From: Amycolatopsis sp. WAC 01376
GTDB taxonomy: Bacteria > Actinomycetota > Actinomycetes > Mycobacteriales > Pseudonocardiaceae
DNA length: 64,000 nt
Assembly (NCBI RefSeq): GCF_003947415.1
Contig: NZ_QHKL01000009.1
Location: 310,001-374,000, forward strand
Reading direction: 5' to 3'
The notes below the pieces were generated by a model. The model was not told the origin of the DNA. It ran no database searches and saw only the letters and a list, made by a program, of their open reading frames with translations. This document shows, piece by piece, positions 15,498 to 24,077 of the stretch. Position 1 is the stretch's first letter; the number at the start of each line of letters is the position of its first letter. A program made the position numbers and the translations under genes.

Positions 15498-17741
15498 TCA
15501 TTCGGTGCGCAGGTTCTCCGCCTTCGCCGCCGAGCGCACGGACGGCACCGTCGACGCCGTCACCAGCAGGACCATCACGACCGCCGCCGCGGCGAGCATT
15601 CCGACCGCGGACCAGTCGACGTACAGCCCTTCCCAGAACAGCCGCCTGCCCAGCGCGGCGACGGCGATCCCGGTCGCCGTGGCGACCACGATGCCCAACA
15701 GCAGCGGAATCCCGTTCTGCCACAACAGGGACCGGACGATCACGCGCACCGGGACACCGGTGGCGGACAGCGCTCCGAGCGCCCGGCGCCGTTCCCGGAC
15801 CTGTTCCTGGGCGAGCACCAGCAGGCTCACCCCGGCCAGCAGCAGGACCAACAGGGCGCCGCCGAACAGGATGTTCCGCGCGTCGTCGAACATCCGGGCC
15901 TCGTCGGAGGCCCGTTGCCCGTTGTAGGACGTCACGGTGACCTGTCCGCTGTACGGCGCCACCGAGTTCCGCACCAGTTCGACGAAGTCCGGATTTCCGG
16001 TCGTCCCGCGCAGGCTCACCGTGACCGGCGCGGCGGCCAGGTCGACGCCGGCCACCGCGGCGGGTGTCGCGAGGAAGCTCACCCCGAGCTGCTCGCCGAG
16101 CCCCCACGGTTTCACCTCGAGTGGCCGCGGCGTGACCGGAACGGTCCAGGGTCGTTCGCGCTTGTCGTTGTCGACGAGTTGCATCGACTGTCCTTTTTGG
16201 ATGGACGTGGTATCGGCGTACACGTCACCGTCGCGGCAACCGGCCGCGGTGGTGGCCGCTTCGATCGTGGCGCAGTCGGCGACGGCGAAGGAGGTGAGCG
16301 CGTAGCCCGCGCTGCTCGCGCCGACGAGCATCGAGCGCATGCTCTGGAAGTCGGCCGCGCCGGGAACCGCGCGGACGGCGGCCACCGCCCGGTCGGCCAC
16401 CGGGCCGTCCGCGTGAACGGTGGCCCGGCCTGCGGTCCTGTCCTCGTAACCGGCCGTCAGCACCGCTTGTCCGGTCAGCAGGCTTTGCAACCCGATCGCC
16501 CCGGCGAGCACCACACAGAGACCCGCGACCACCCGTGAAGGGGTGCCGCTGTCGTTGCGCAGACGGCGGATCGCGAGCTGGAACGACGGCGGTCCGCCCT
16601 TGATCCTGGAGACGACGCGTTCCAGGAGCCACGGCAGCAACGCCGGGATCCCGAGCATCAGCAGGACGGCACCCCCGATCAGCGCGATCCGGCCGAGTTC
16701 GCTGGCGACACCCAGATCCGGGGCTATCAGAGCGATTCCGCCGACGATCGGCAGCAACCGCCACCACAACCGGCGCTGCGGCGGAGTGGTCTCGCGGACC
16801 ACTCCGAGCGGTTCGGCGACCGTGTGCCGTTGGGCCGCCCAAGCCGTCGCGACGGTCAGGGCGGGGACCACCAGCACGATCAACGCCACCAGTGGCCACG
16901 GTGGCGTCAGGTCATTCGGGTACACCCCGAAACGGAACACCTGGAAGTCCGCCACCGCGCCGCGGAAGAGCAGGAACAACGCAGTTCCGGCGACCATCCC
17001 GGCCACGGCGCCCACGAGGGATTCCGCCGCGGTGATCCGGCGCAGCTGGGTGAGGGACGAGCCTGCCAGCCGTAATGCGGCGAGCCTCCGGTCACGGGAC
17101 GCACCGCCGAGCCGGGAGACCGTCCCGATGAAGATGAACACCGGCGTGAGCAGGACGAAAAGGCCGACCAGCAGCAGTGAGAGGACTCCCTGTTCGAACG
17201 GCTTTTCGTAAGCGGGGTCGGAACCGAACGCGTAGGTCGCGATGCCACCGCTCAGTTCGTCCGTGCCGACGTAGGCGACCAGGTCGTTCGGATTGAGCAC
17301 GGCTTCCGCATCGATGATCCCGACGGGTTCGCCGGGCAGACGCGGCCGCAGCAGGCCACTGGTGTCGGACGCGACGAGTTCTTCCAGTTTCGGCGAAAGG
17401 AAGACCTCACCCGGCGCGGGCAACCGGTCCACGCCCGGCGGGATCGGCGAGGTCGGCCCGGTGGGCTGGAGGTGGACGAGCGCGATCGCCTGGCCACGGA
17501 AGTCGGTCTTGGTCGCGCTGTAGTTCAGCGGTGCGACACCCGGGACCGGTTCGTGCCGCGGGGAAGCGGCGTGCACCCGCTGGTCACGGTTCTCCATGAC
17601 GGTGCCCGCGGAGGCGCCGACCAGGAGGATCGCCACCGCGAGCCCGACGCCGACGGCGCTCAGGACGATCCTGACGATCGAGCCCCGGCCGCCCCCGACG
17701 GCCAGCCGGAACCCGAGCAGCAGATCTTCGCGTCCGGTCAT
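15498..17741 (-). CDS. ABC transporter permease, FtsX/MacB type
   Basis: A 747-residue permease. One N-terminal membrane segment is followed by an extracytoplasmic part, a central block of FtsX-type segments (about 190-380), a second large extracytoplasmic domain (about 420-610) and three C-terminal segments. This is the duplicated layout of actinobacterial exporters in which one polypeptide does the work of two permeases. The start overlaps the ATPase stop by four bases (ATGA). With its ATPase it forms an exporter; the cargo (drug, peptide or lipid) is unknown. Confidence 0.88.
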   Translation of the reverse strand: MTGREDLLLGFRLAVGGGRGSIVRIVLSAVGVGLAVAILLVGASAGTVMENRDQRVHAASPRHEPVPGVAPLNYSATKTDFRGQAIALVHLQPTGPTSPIPPGVDRLPAPGEVFLSPKLEELVASDTSGLLRPRLPGEPVGIIDAEAVLNPNDLVAYVGTDELSGGIATYAFGSDPAYEKPFEQGVLSLLLVGLFVLLTPVFIFIGTVSRLGGASRDRRLAALRLAGSSLTQLRRITAAESLVGAVAGMVAGTALFLLFRGAVADFQVFRFGVYPNDLTPPWPLVALIVLVVPALTVATAWAAQRHTVAEPLGVVRETTPPQRRLWWRLLPIVGGIALIAPDLGVASELGRIALIGGAVLLMLGIPALLPWLLERVVSRIKGGPPSFQLAIRRLRNDSGTPSRVVAGLCVVLAGAIGLQSLLTGQAVLTAGYEDRTAGRATVHADGPVADRAVAAVRAVPGAADFQSMRSMLVGASSAGYALTSFAVADCATIEAATTAAGCRDGDVYADTTSIQKGQSMQLVDNDKRERPWTVPVTPRPLEVKPWGLGEQLGVSFLATPAAVAGVDLAAAPVTVSLRGTTGNPDFVELVRNSVAPYSGQVTVTSYNGQRASDEARMFDDARNILFGGALLVLLLAGVSLLVLAQEQVRERRRALGALSATGVPVRVIVRSLLWQNGIPLLLGIVVATATGIAVAALGRRLFWEGLYVDWSAVGMLAAAAVVMVLLVTASTVPSVRSAAKAENLRTE

Positions 17742-18418
17742 CGGGTGACCACCGGTTCGCGGGTCCGGCCGTCTCGCACGATGACCTCCCGGTCGGAGTA
17801 GGCGGCCACCCGCGGTTCGTGGGTGACCAGGACGACGGCGGCGTCGGTCTGTTTCGCCGTCTCGGACAGCAGGCGCATGACGAGCTCACCGCTCAGCGAG
17901 TCCAGCGCGCCGGTCGGTTCGTCGGCGAAGATCACCGACGGTTCGGTGATCAGCGCCCTTGCCATGGCGACTCGCTGGCTCTCCCCGCCCGAAATCCGGC
18001 CTGGCGTGCTGTCGTCCGAGTCGCCGACTTCCAGCCGGTCGAGCCAGTCCCGCGCGATCCGCTCGGCTGGACGGCGTTTCATCCCGCCCAAGCGCAGCGG
18101 CAGCGCGACGTTCTCCAGGCAGGTCAGCTCCGGGACGAGCTGCCCGAACTGGAAGACGAAACCGAATTCGGTGCGGCGCAAGGCGCTGCGTTCGGCGTCG
18201 GGCATGGTCGCGAGATCGCGCCCGCGGAACAGCACCTGGCCCCCGTCTGGCCGCAGGATGCCGGACAGGCAGTGCAGCAGTGTCGACTTCCCGGATCCCG
18301 ATGGGCCCATGATCGCGACGATCTCGCCGGCTTCGAGCGTCAGCCCGGCCCCGGCCAGCGCCTGATTCGGGCCGAAGGCCTTGTGCAGGCCGAGCCCGTG
18401 TAACAACGGTGTTTCCAC
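17738..18418 (-). CDS. ABC transporter ATPase, LolD/MacB type
   Basis: A 226-residue ATPase with all motifs: Walker A GPSGSGKST (about residue 38), Q-loop QFGQ, signature ISGGESQRVA, Walker B VIFADEPTGALDS and H-loop VTHEP. It powers the FtsX-type permease encoded after it. GTG start, 15 bp behind the PadR gene, so regulator, ATPase and permease form one operon. Confidence 0.93.
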   Translation of the reverse strand: METPLLHGLGLHKAFGPNQALAGAGLTLEAGEIVAIMGPSGSGKSTLLHCLSGILRPDGGQVLFRGRDLATMPDAERSALRRTEFGFVFQFGQLVPELTCLENVALPLRLGGMKRRPAERIARDWLDRLEVGDSDDSTPGRISGGESQRVAMARALITEPSVIFADEPTGALDSLSGELVMRLLSETAKQTDAAVVLVTHEPRVAAYSDREVIVRDGRTREPVVTR

Positions 18419-18433
18419 TGTGTGGTCCCCAGA

Positions 18434-18958
18434 TCAGCGCGTCAGCTGGCGCGCGAGGTCGTCGAGGCGGGCGGCGGTGAGTTCCAGCCACCGCAGATCC
18501 GCTTCCAGATGGAACAGCGCGTGGTCGCAGATCAGCTGGTCGGCGAGGTCGCCGTCGGTCTTGCGGGCGGTGAGCTCGCGCATGGCGCGCAGGTGGGAGC
18601 TCCGCTGGGCGTCGAGCAGATCCTGGGCGCCCCGGCCGGACAGGAGTGCGAGCACGACCTTGGTGTAGAGCGTGTTCTGCAGGTAGACCGAGGGATTTTC
18701 CGGGCTCTTCAGCCATTCCTCGACGTTGGTGACGCCCGCTTCGGTGATCGCGTACCGCTTCCGGTCCGGTCCGCCGCCCGCTTCGACGCCGTTCTCCTCG
18801 ACCAGGCCGTTCTTCAAGAGCCGGTTCAGCGTCGAATAGACCTGGCCGTAGTGCAGTTGACGGTCTTGCCGGAACTGCTTGTCGTAGAGCTGTTTGAGGT
18901 CGTAACCGTGCTTGGGGCCCGCTTCGAGCAGGCCGAGCAGCGTGTTCCCGATGGACAT
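18434..18958 (-). CDS. PadR family transcriptional regulator
   Basis: 174 residues. An N-terminal winged helix (GNTLLGLLEAGPKHGYDLKQ, then YGQVYSTLNRLLKNGLVEEN) is followed by the C-terminal dimerisation helices of the longer PadR subfamily. First gene of the exporter operon, so probably a repressor released by the exported compound, as in LmrR and VceR-type systems. The perfect palindrome TATACACAGTGTGTATA ends upstream of its ATG. I chose the ATG at 18958 because the family signature begins there. Confidence 0.88.
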   Translation of the reverse strand: MSIGNTLLGLLEAGPKHGYDLKQLYDKQFRQDRQLHYGQVYSTLNRLLKNGLVEENGVEAGGGPDRKRYAITEAGVTNVEEWLKSPENPSVYLQNTLYTKVVLALLSGRGAQDLLDAQRSSHLRAMRELTARKTDGDLADQLICDHALFHLEADLRWLELTAARLDDLARQLTR

Positions 18959-18967
18959 GAGGGCGAC

Positions 18968-18984
18968 TATACACAGTGTGTATA
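18968..18984. promoter_or_regulatory. PadR operator TATACACAGTGTGTATA
   Basis: A perfect 8-bp inverted repeat with central G, 9 bases before the PadR start, with a partial second site (CTATACAC, 18993-19000). PadR repressors bind ATGT/ACAT-rich dyads of this kind, so autorepression is likely. Confidence 0.75.
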
Positions 18985-19012
18985 CGCACGGTCTATACAC
19001 TTCGTTCATAGT

Positions 19013-19065
19013 CGCAATTCGTCCTCTGCTTGCGGTCGTCGCACGCAAGCAGAGGACGAATCGCG
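19013..19065. repeat. Palindrome, class D variant without the standard loop
   Basis: 22-bp arms (19013-19034 and 19044-19065, one mismatch) using the word CCTCTGCTTGC between the class D outer sequence GCAATTCGTC and its complement. The loop is GTCGTCGCA instead of the conserved 16 bases. It lies between two divergent genes, so it is not a 3'-end terminator. Confidence 0.82.
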
Positions 19066-19111
19066 GGGGTGCGGTGACCTCACGGTGTGACGTCCATCGG
19101 CGGCGGTCAAT

Positions 19112-19127
19112 GTCAAACGCCTGAAAC
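19112..19127 (+). promoter_or_regulatory. GlnR-like box upstream of the nitrate operon
   Basis: GTCAA (19112-19116), six bases, GAAAC (19123-19127). This matches the actinobacterial GlnR a-site/b-site arrangement GTNAC-N6-GAAAC with one change. A further GTAAC lies at 19144. The position, about 70 bases before the nasA start, fits activation by GlnR under nitrogen limitation. Confidence 0.55.
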
Positions 19128-19195
19128 ATTCAGGACTTTCCAGGTAACACGGCCTACCTACCTTCAAGCGCTATCGACGCCTGGAGGAGGTGCCC

Positions 19196-21265
19196 GTGCC
19201 GCTCGCCGCCCCCACCGCGACCGCGGTGGACACGCACTGCCCGTACTGCGCCCTGCAGTGCGGGATGAGCCTCGACGGCGCCCGGGTCGCGCCGCGTGAC
19301 TTCCCGGTCAACGCCGGCGGCCTGTGCCAGAAGGGCTGGACGTCGGGGGAGCTCCTCACCTCGCCTTCCCGCCTGACGACGCCGCTGATCAGGGTCGACG
19401 GCGAACTGCGGCCCGCGTCCTGGCCGCAGGCGCTCGACCTCGTCGCGCGGCGGCTCACCGAGATCCGCGCGGCCAAGGGTGCCGATTCGGTCGCCGTCTT
19501 CGGCGGCGGCGGGCTGACCAACGAGAAGGCGTACCTGCTGGGAAAGTTCGCCCGGGTCGCGCTGGGCACCTCGCAGATCGACTACAACGGCCGGTTCTGC
19601 ATGTCGTCGGCGGCGGCCGCCGGGATCAAGGCGTTCGGCGCCGACCGCGGGATGCCGTTCCCGGTCACGGATCTCGCCGATGCCGACGCGGTCCTGCTCG
19701 TCGGCGCGAACCCGGCCGAGACGATGCCGCCGTTCACCCAGCACCTGAGGGGCGCGGACCTGATCGTCGTCGACCCGCGCCGCACCCCGACCGCCGAACT
19801 GGCCGGATTGCACCTCGCGCCCGCGCCGGGTACCGACCTCGCGCTCGCCCAGGGGATCCTGCACGCCGTCGTCGCCGACGGGCTGCTCGACCAGTCCTAT
19901 GTGGACAAGCGGACGTACGGCTTCGAGCAGCTGTGGCGCTCGGTCGCGGCCTGGTGGCCGGAGCGGGTCGAGCAGGTCACCGGGGTCTCCGCCGCGGACC
20001 AGCGCCGTGTCGCCGCCAAACTCGCCGCGGCCCGCAACGCCTACATCCTCACCGCGCGCGGCACCGAGCAGCACGCCAACGGCACCGCGATGGTCAACTC
20101 CTGGATCAACCTCGCGCTCGCGCTCGGCCTGCCGGGGCGTCAGGGTTCCGGCTTCGGCTGCCTGACCGGGCAGGGCAACGGCCAAGGCGGGCGTGAGCAC
20201 GGGCAGAAGGCCGACCAGCTGCCCGGCTACCGCAAGATCGACGACCCCGCGGCCCGCGAGTACGTCGCCGGGGTGTGGGGGGTTCCGCCGGAATCCCTGC
20301 CGGGGCCGGGACGTTCGGCCGTCGAGTTGCTGGAGGCGCTCGGCACCGAAGACGGACCGAGCGCGTTGATGGTGTTCGGCAGCAACCTGGTCGTTTCCGC
20401 GCCCGGTGCGGGGAAGATCCAGGACAAAGTGTCCTCTTTGGACTTCCTGGTGGTCTCGGACCTCGTCCTGTCGGAGACCGCGGCGATGGCCGACGTCGTC
20501 CTGCCGGTCACCCAGTGGGCCGAGGAGGACGGCACGATGACCAACCTCGAAGGCCGGATCCTGCTGCGGCGCAAGGCCATCGATCCGCCGTCCGGTGCGA
20601 AGACCGATCTCTACGTGCTTTCCGAACTCGCCCGCCGGTTCGGGCAGCCGGACGGACGGTTCCCGGCGGACGCCGAGACCGTCTTCACCGAGCTCCGCCA
20701 GGCGTCCAAGGGCGGCGTCGCCGACTACTCGGGCATCACCTACGACCGGCTCCGGGGCGGCGAGGCCCTCTACTGGCCCGTCCCGGCGGAATCGCATCCC
20801 GGCACACCGCGGATGTTCCTCGACTCCTTCGCCCATCCGGACGGCCGCGCGCGGTTCGTCCCGGTGGACCACGTCGGCCCGGCCGAGCTGCCCGACGCCG
20901 AATTCCCCTTGCAGGCCACCACGGGCCGGGTCCTGCAGCACTACCAGTCCGGGGCACAGACCCGGCTGGTCAAGGAGCTGAACGACGTCGTAGCGGAGGC
21001 CTTCGTGGAAGTTCATCCCGACACCGCCGCGAGGGCGGGGCTGGCCGAGGGCGACCTCGCCGTCGTGCGCTCCCGGCGCGGCGAGACCGTCGCGCGGGTC
21101 CGTTGCGTGGCGTCGCTGCGCCCCGACCTCGTGTTCCTGCCGTTCCACTTCCCCGGTGCGGGAAGGGCGAACCTGCTGACCAACCCGGCGCTCGACCCGA
21201 CGAGCCGGATGCCCGAGTTCAAGGTGTGCGCGGTCGCGCTCGCCCCGGCCGAGGCCGTCGCGTGA
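19196..21265 (+). CDS. nasA: Assimilatory nitrate reductase catalytic subunit
   Basis: A 689-residue molybdopterin oxidoreductase that reduces nitrate to nitrite in the cytoplasm. The N-terminal CPYCALQCGM with a Cys 50 residues later (GGLCQKGW) binds a [4Fe-4S] cluster; no Tat signal is present, as expected for an assimilatory enzyme. NGRFCMSSA carries the likely Mo-ligand Cys. Conserved GQGNGQGGREHGQKADQLPGY-type residues and the C-terminal molydopterin-dinucleotide domain follow. I chose the GTG at 19196 because GGAGG is correctly spaced from it and not from the GTG at 19190. GTGA overlap with the next gene. Confidence 0.92.
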   Translation: MPLAAPTATAVDTHCPYCALQCGMSLDGARVAPRDFPVNAGGLCQKGWTSGELLTSPSRLTTPLIRVDGELRPASWPQALDLVARRLTEIRAAKGADSVAVFGGGGLTNEKAYLLGKFARVALGTSQIDYNGRFCMSSAAAAGIKAFGADRGMPFPVTDLADADAVLLVGANPAETMPPFTQHLRGADLIVVDPRRTPTAELAGLHLAPAPGTDLALAQGILHAVVADGLLDQSYVDKRTYGFEQLWRSVAAWWPERVEQVTGVSAADQRRVAAKLAAARNAYILTARGTEQHANGTAMVNSWINLALALGLPGRQGSGFGCLTGQGNGQGGREHGQKADQLPGYRKIDDPAAREYVAGVWGVPPESLPGPGRSAVELLEALGTEDGPSALMVFGSNLVVSAPGAGKIQDKVSSLDFLVVSDLVLSETAAMADVVLPVTQWAEEDGTMTNLEGRILLRRKAIDPPSGAKTDLYVLSELARRFGQPDGRFPADAETVFTELRQASKGGVADYSGITYDRLRGGEALYWPVPAESHPGTPRMFLDSFAHPDGRARFVPVDHVGPAELPDAEFPLQATTGRVLQHYQSGAQTRLVKELNDVVAEAFVEVHPDTAARAGLAEGDLAVVRSRRGETVARVRCVASLRPDLVFLPFHFPGAGRANLLTNPALDPTSRMPEFKVCAVALAPAEAVA

Positions 21266-22689
21266 GCCCCCGGTCGGTGGTCATCGCCGGATACGGGATG
21301 GCGGGCGCGCGGCTCGCGGACGAGATCCAGCGCCGCGACCCCGAAGGCGAACGCGTGCGGATCACCGTCGTCGGCGCGGAGGAGCACACCGCCTACAACC
21401 GGGTGCTGCTCTCGTCGGTGGTCGCCGGGACCATGCGGCCCGAGGCCGTCCGGCTGCACGACGACGAATGGTCGACCCGCACCCGTGCCGACCTGCGGCG
21501 GGGCGTCACCGCGACGTCGATCGACCGCGCGGCCAGGCGGCTGCATCTCGACGACGGGTCCACAGTGGACTACGACGCGCTCGTGCTCGCCACCGGCGCG
21601 AACCCGTGGATGCCGCCGGTCGAAGGGCTCGAACCCGGTCCGGACGTCGTCGCTTTCCGCACCCTCGACGACTGCGCCCGCATCCTAGACGCCGCCAAAC
21701 TGGGCGCGCCGGTCGCGGTGCTCGGCGGCGGGCTACTCGGCCTGGAAGCCGCGCGAGGCCTCGCCGGACGCGGAAACCTCGTCACCGTCGTACATCCGAT
21801 GCCGCACATCATGGAACGCCAGCTCGACGCGGAATCCGCGCGGGTGCTGACCAGGAAGCTCGAAGAACTCGGCGTCGGCTTCCGGCTCGGCGTCGGGGCC
21901 GCGCGCTATGTCAGCGGCGACGGGCTCAAACTCGACGACGGCACGCACGTACCCGCCGATCTCATCGTCGTCTCCACCGGCGTCCGGCCCGAGACGAAAC
22001 TGGCCGTGGACGCCGGGCTGACCGTCGAGGGCGGCATCGTCGTCGACGATCTGCTGCGCACCAGCGACGGCCGGATCCACGCGATCGGTGACTGCGCGAA
22101 GCATCCGGGCGCGTTCGGCGGTCTCGTGCAACCCGCGTGGGAACAGGCCGCCGTCGTCGCGGATCTGGTCACCGGCACGAAATCCGCGGCACGGTATCGC
22201 GGCACGCAGGCGGTGACGCGGCTCAAGGCGCGCGGCATCGACCTCACCGCGCTCGGCGAGACGACGACCGGCGCGGACGACCCGGCCGCCGAAGTACTCA
22301 CCTTCAGCGACCCGGTGGGCTGCCGTTACGGCAAGCTCGTCATCCGTGAAAACCGGGTGGCCGGCGCGATCCTGCTCGGCCTGCCCGACGCGGCCGCCAC
22401 GATCACGCAACTCTACGACCGGGGCACTCCGGTGCCCGAAGACCGGCTGGCAGTCCTTTTAGGACGCTCCCTTCCGCCCGGTGCGCCGTCCGCGGCGAGC
22501 CCGGCCGATCTGCCCGCGTCGGCGGTCATCTGCCGCTGCAACGCGGTGACCAAGGGACGGCTCGTCGAGGCCTGGCGCGCCGGTGCCACCGACGTCCCGG
22601 CCCTCGCCGGAGCGACCAGGGCGACCACCGGCTGCGGCGGCTGCAAGGACGCCGTCGGCGGGGTCGCGAAATGGCTGGCCGCCCAGTGA
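21262..22689 (+). CDS. nasC: FAD/NAD(P)H electron-transfer subunit for nitrate reductase, with [2Fe-2S] BFD domain
   Basis: A 475-residue NirB-like N-terminus: FAD-binding VIAGYGMAGARLAD, NAD-binding VLGGGLLGLEAARGL, and a C-terminal BFD-type [2Fe-2S] domain (CRCNAVTKG ... TTGCGGCKDAV). No sulfite-reductase domain follows, so it is not the nitrite reductase. Position and domains fit NasC of Klebsiella nomenclature, which passes electrons from NAD(P)H to the nitrate reductase. Its GTG overlaps the nasA stop by four bases. Confidence 0.87.
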   Translation: MSPRSVVIAGYGMAGARLADEIQRRDPEGERVRITVVGAEEHTAYNRVLLSSVVAGTMRPEAVRLHDDEWSTRTRADLRRGVTATSIDRAARRLHLDDGSTVDYDALVLATGANPWMPPVEGLEPGPDVVAFRTLDDCARILDAAKLGAPVAVLGGGLLGLEAARGLAGRGNLVTVVHPMPHIMERQLDAESARVLTRKLEELGVGFRLGVGAARYVSGDGLKLDDGTHVPADLIVVSTGVRPETKLAVDAGLTVEGGIVVDDLLRTSDGRIHAIGDCAKHPGAFGGLVQPAWEQAAVVADLVTGTKSAARYRGTQAVTRLKARGIDLTALGETTTGADDPAAEVLTFSDPVGCRYGKLVIRENRVAGAILLGLPDAAATITQLYDRGTPVPEDRLAVLLGRSLPPGAPSAASPADLPASAVICRCNAVTKGRLVEAWRAGATDVPALAGATRATTGCGGCKDAVGGVAKWLAAQ

Positions 22690-22718
22690 ACCCGAACGCA
22701 TCCACCAAGGAGGACCTC

Positions 22719-24077
22719 ATGCACGCTCGTGGCAAGCGCTGGATCGAGCACTGGGATCCGGAGAACGAGCAGTTCTGGGAGGAGACCGGGAAGAAGATCG
22801 CCCGGCGGAACCTCTGGTTCTCCATCCTCGCCGAGCACATCGGCTTCTCCGTCTGGACACTGTGGTCGGTCATGGTCCTGTTCATGGGACCGCAGTACGG
22901 CTTCTCGGCCGCGGACAAGTTCCTGCTGGTCTCGACGCCGACGTTGATCGGCGCGTTGATGCGGCCGCTGTACACCTTCGCGGTGGCACGGTTCGGTGGC
23001 CGGAACTGGACGATCGTCAGCGCGCTGCTGTTGCTGGCGCCGACGATCCTGGCGGCGATCGCGATGCAACCGGGCACCTCGCTCGGCACCTTCCTGCTGA
23101 TCGCCGCGCTCGGCGGGGTCGGCGGCGGGAACTTCGCGTCGTCGATGACCAACATCAACGCCTTCTACCCGGAGAAGCACAAGGGCTGGGCGCTCGGGCT
23201 CAACGCGGGCGGCGGGAACCTCGGCGTGGCGGCGATCCAGCTGATCGGGCTGCTGGTGATCGGCACCGTCGGCGCGACCGCACCCAGGGTGGTGCTGGCG
23301 ATCTACATCCCGCTGATCGTGGTCGCGGCGGTCTGCGCGTACTTCTACATGGACAACCTCGCCTCGATGAAGGGCGACACCAAGGCGATGCGCGAGGTCG
23401 TCAAGGATCCGCACACCTGGGTGATGTCGTTCCTCTACGTCGGCACGTTCGGTTCGTTCATCGGCTACAGCTTCGCCTTCGGCCTGGTGCTGCAGAACCA
23501 GTTCGGCCGCACTCCACTGCAGGCGGCCGCGGTGACGTTCCTCGGCCCGCTGCTCGGCTCGTTCTCGCGTCCGACCGGCGGCTGGCTGGCCGACCGGATC
23601 GGCGGCGGCAAGATCACCTTCGTGACGTTCGTCGGCATGGCCGCGGCGACCGTGGTGCTGATCCTGGCGTCGACGTCGAACTCACTGGCGTTGTTCACCG
23701 TCGCGTTCATCGTGTTGTTCGTGCTCACCGGCATCGGCAACGGCTCGACGTACAAGATGATCCCGGCGATCTTCCGCGCCAAGGCGAAGGTCGCGATCAG
23801 CGAGGGCGCGGACGAGACGCTGGAGATGCTCAAGGCACGCAAGCTTTCCGGGGCGTTGATCGGGTTGGCCGGGGCGATCGGCGCGCTCGGCGGGCTGTTC
23901 ATCAACCTGGCGTTCCGGCAGTCGTTCGCGGACACGAAGAGCGGGGTGCCGGCGTTCGTCGCCTTCCTGGTCTTCTACGGGTTGTGCTTCGCCGTCACGT
24001 GGGCGGTGTACCTGCGCAAACAGCAGTCGGAGGTGACGAGCGTCCGGGGTCTGGCGCTCGCCGGAGCGGAGGTCTGA
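22719..24077 (+). CDS. narK: NarK-type nitrate/nitrite transporter (MFS)
   Basis: A 452-residue, 12-segment major facilitator protein. The nitrate signatures are present: GGVGGGNFASSMTNINAFYP (about residues 126-145) and, in the second half, TGIGNGSTYKMIP. The start is fixed by AAGGAGG six bases before ATG 22719. It should import nitrate, and possibly export nitrite, for the flanking reductases. The next gene starts at TGATG, overlapping by one base. Confidence 0.92.
   Translation: MHARGKRWIEHWDPENEQFWEETGKKIARRNLWFSILAEHIGFSVWTLWSVMVLFMGPQYGFSAADKFLLVSTPTLIGALMRPLYTFAVARFGGRNWTIVSALLLLAPTILAAIAMQPGTSLGTFLLIAALGGVGGGNFASSMTNINAFYPEKHKGWALGLNAGGGNLGVAAIQLIGLLVIGTVGATAPRVVLAIYIPLIVVAAVCAYFYMDNLASMKGDTKAMREVVKDPHTWVMSFLYVGTFGSFIGYSFAFGLVLQNQFGRTPLQAAAVTFLGPLLGSFSRPTGGWLADRIGGGKITFVTFVGMAAATVVLILASTSNSLALFTVAFIVLFVLTGIGNGSTYKMIPAIFRAKAKVAISEGADETLEMLKARKLSGALIGLAGAIGALGGLFINLAFRQSFADTKSGVPAFVAFLVFYGLCFAVTWAVYLRKQQSEVTSVRGLALAGAEV

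Noticed and set aside
19154-21148. A 664-codon minus-strand open frame opposite nasA, and many similar long antisense frames
   Set aside because: High GC at third positions leaves antisense frames open. The composition is Arg/Gly/His-rich without motifs, and the plus strand encodes an unmistakable molybdoenzyme.
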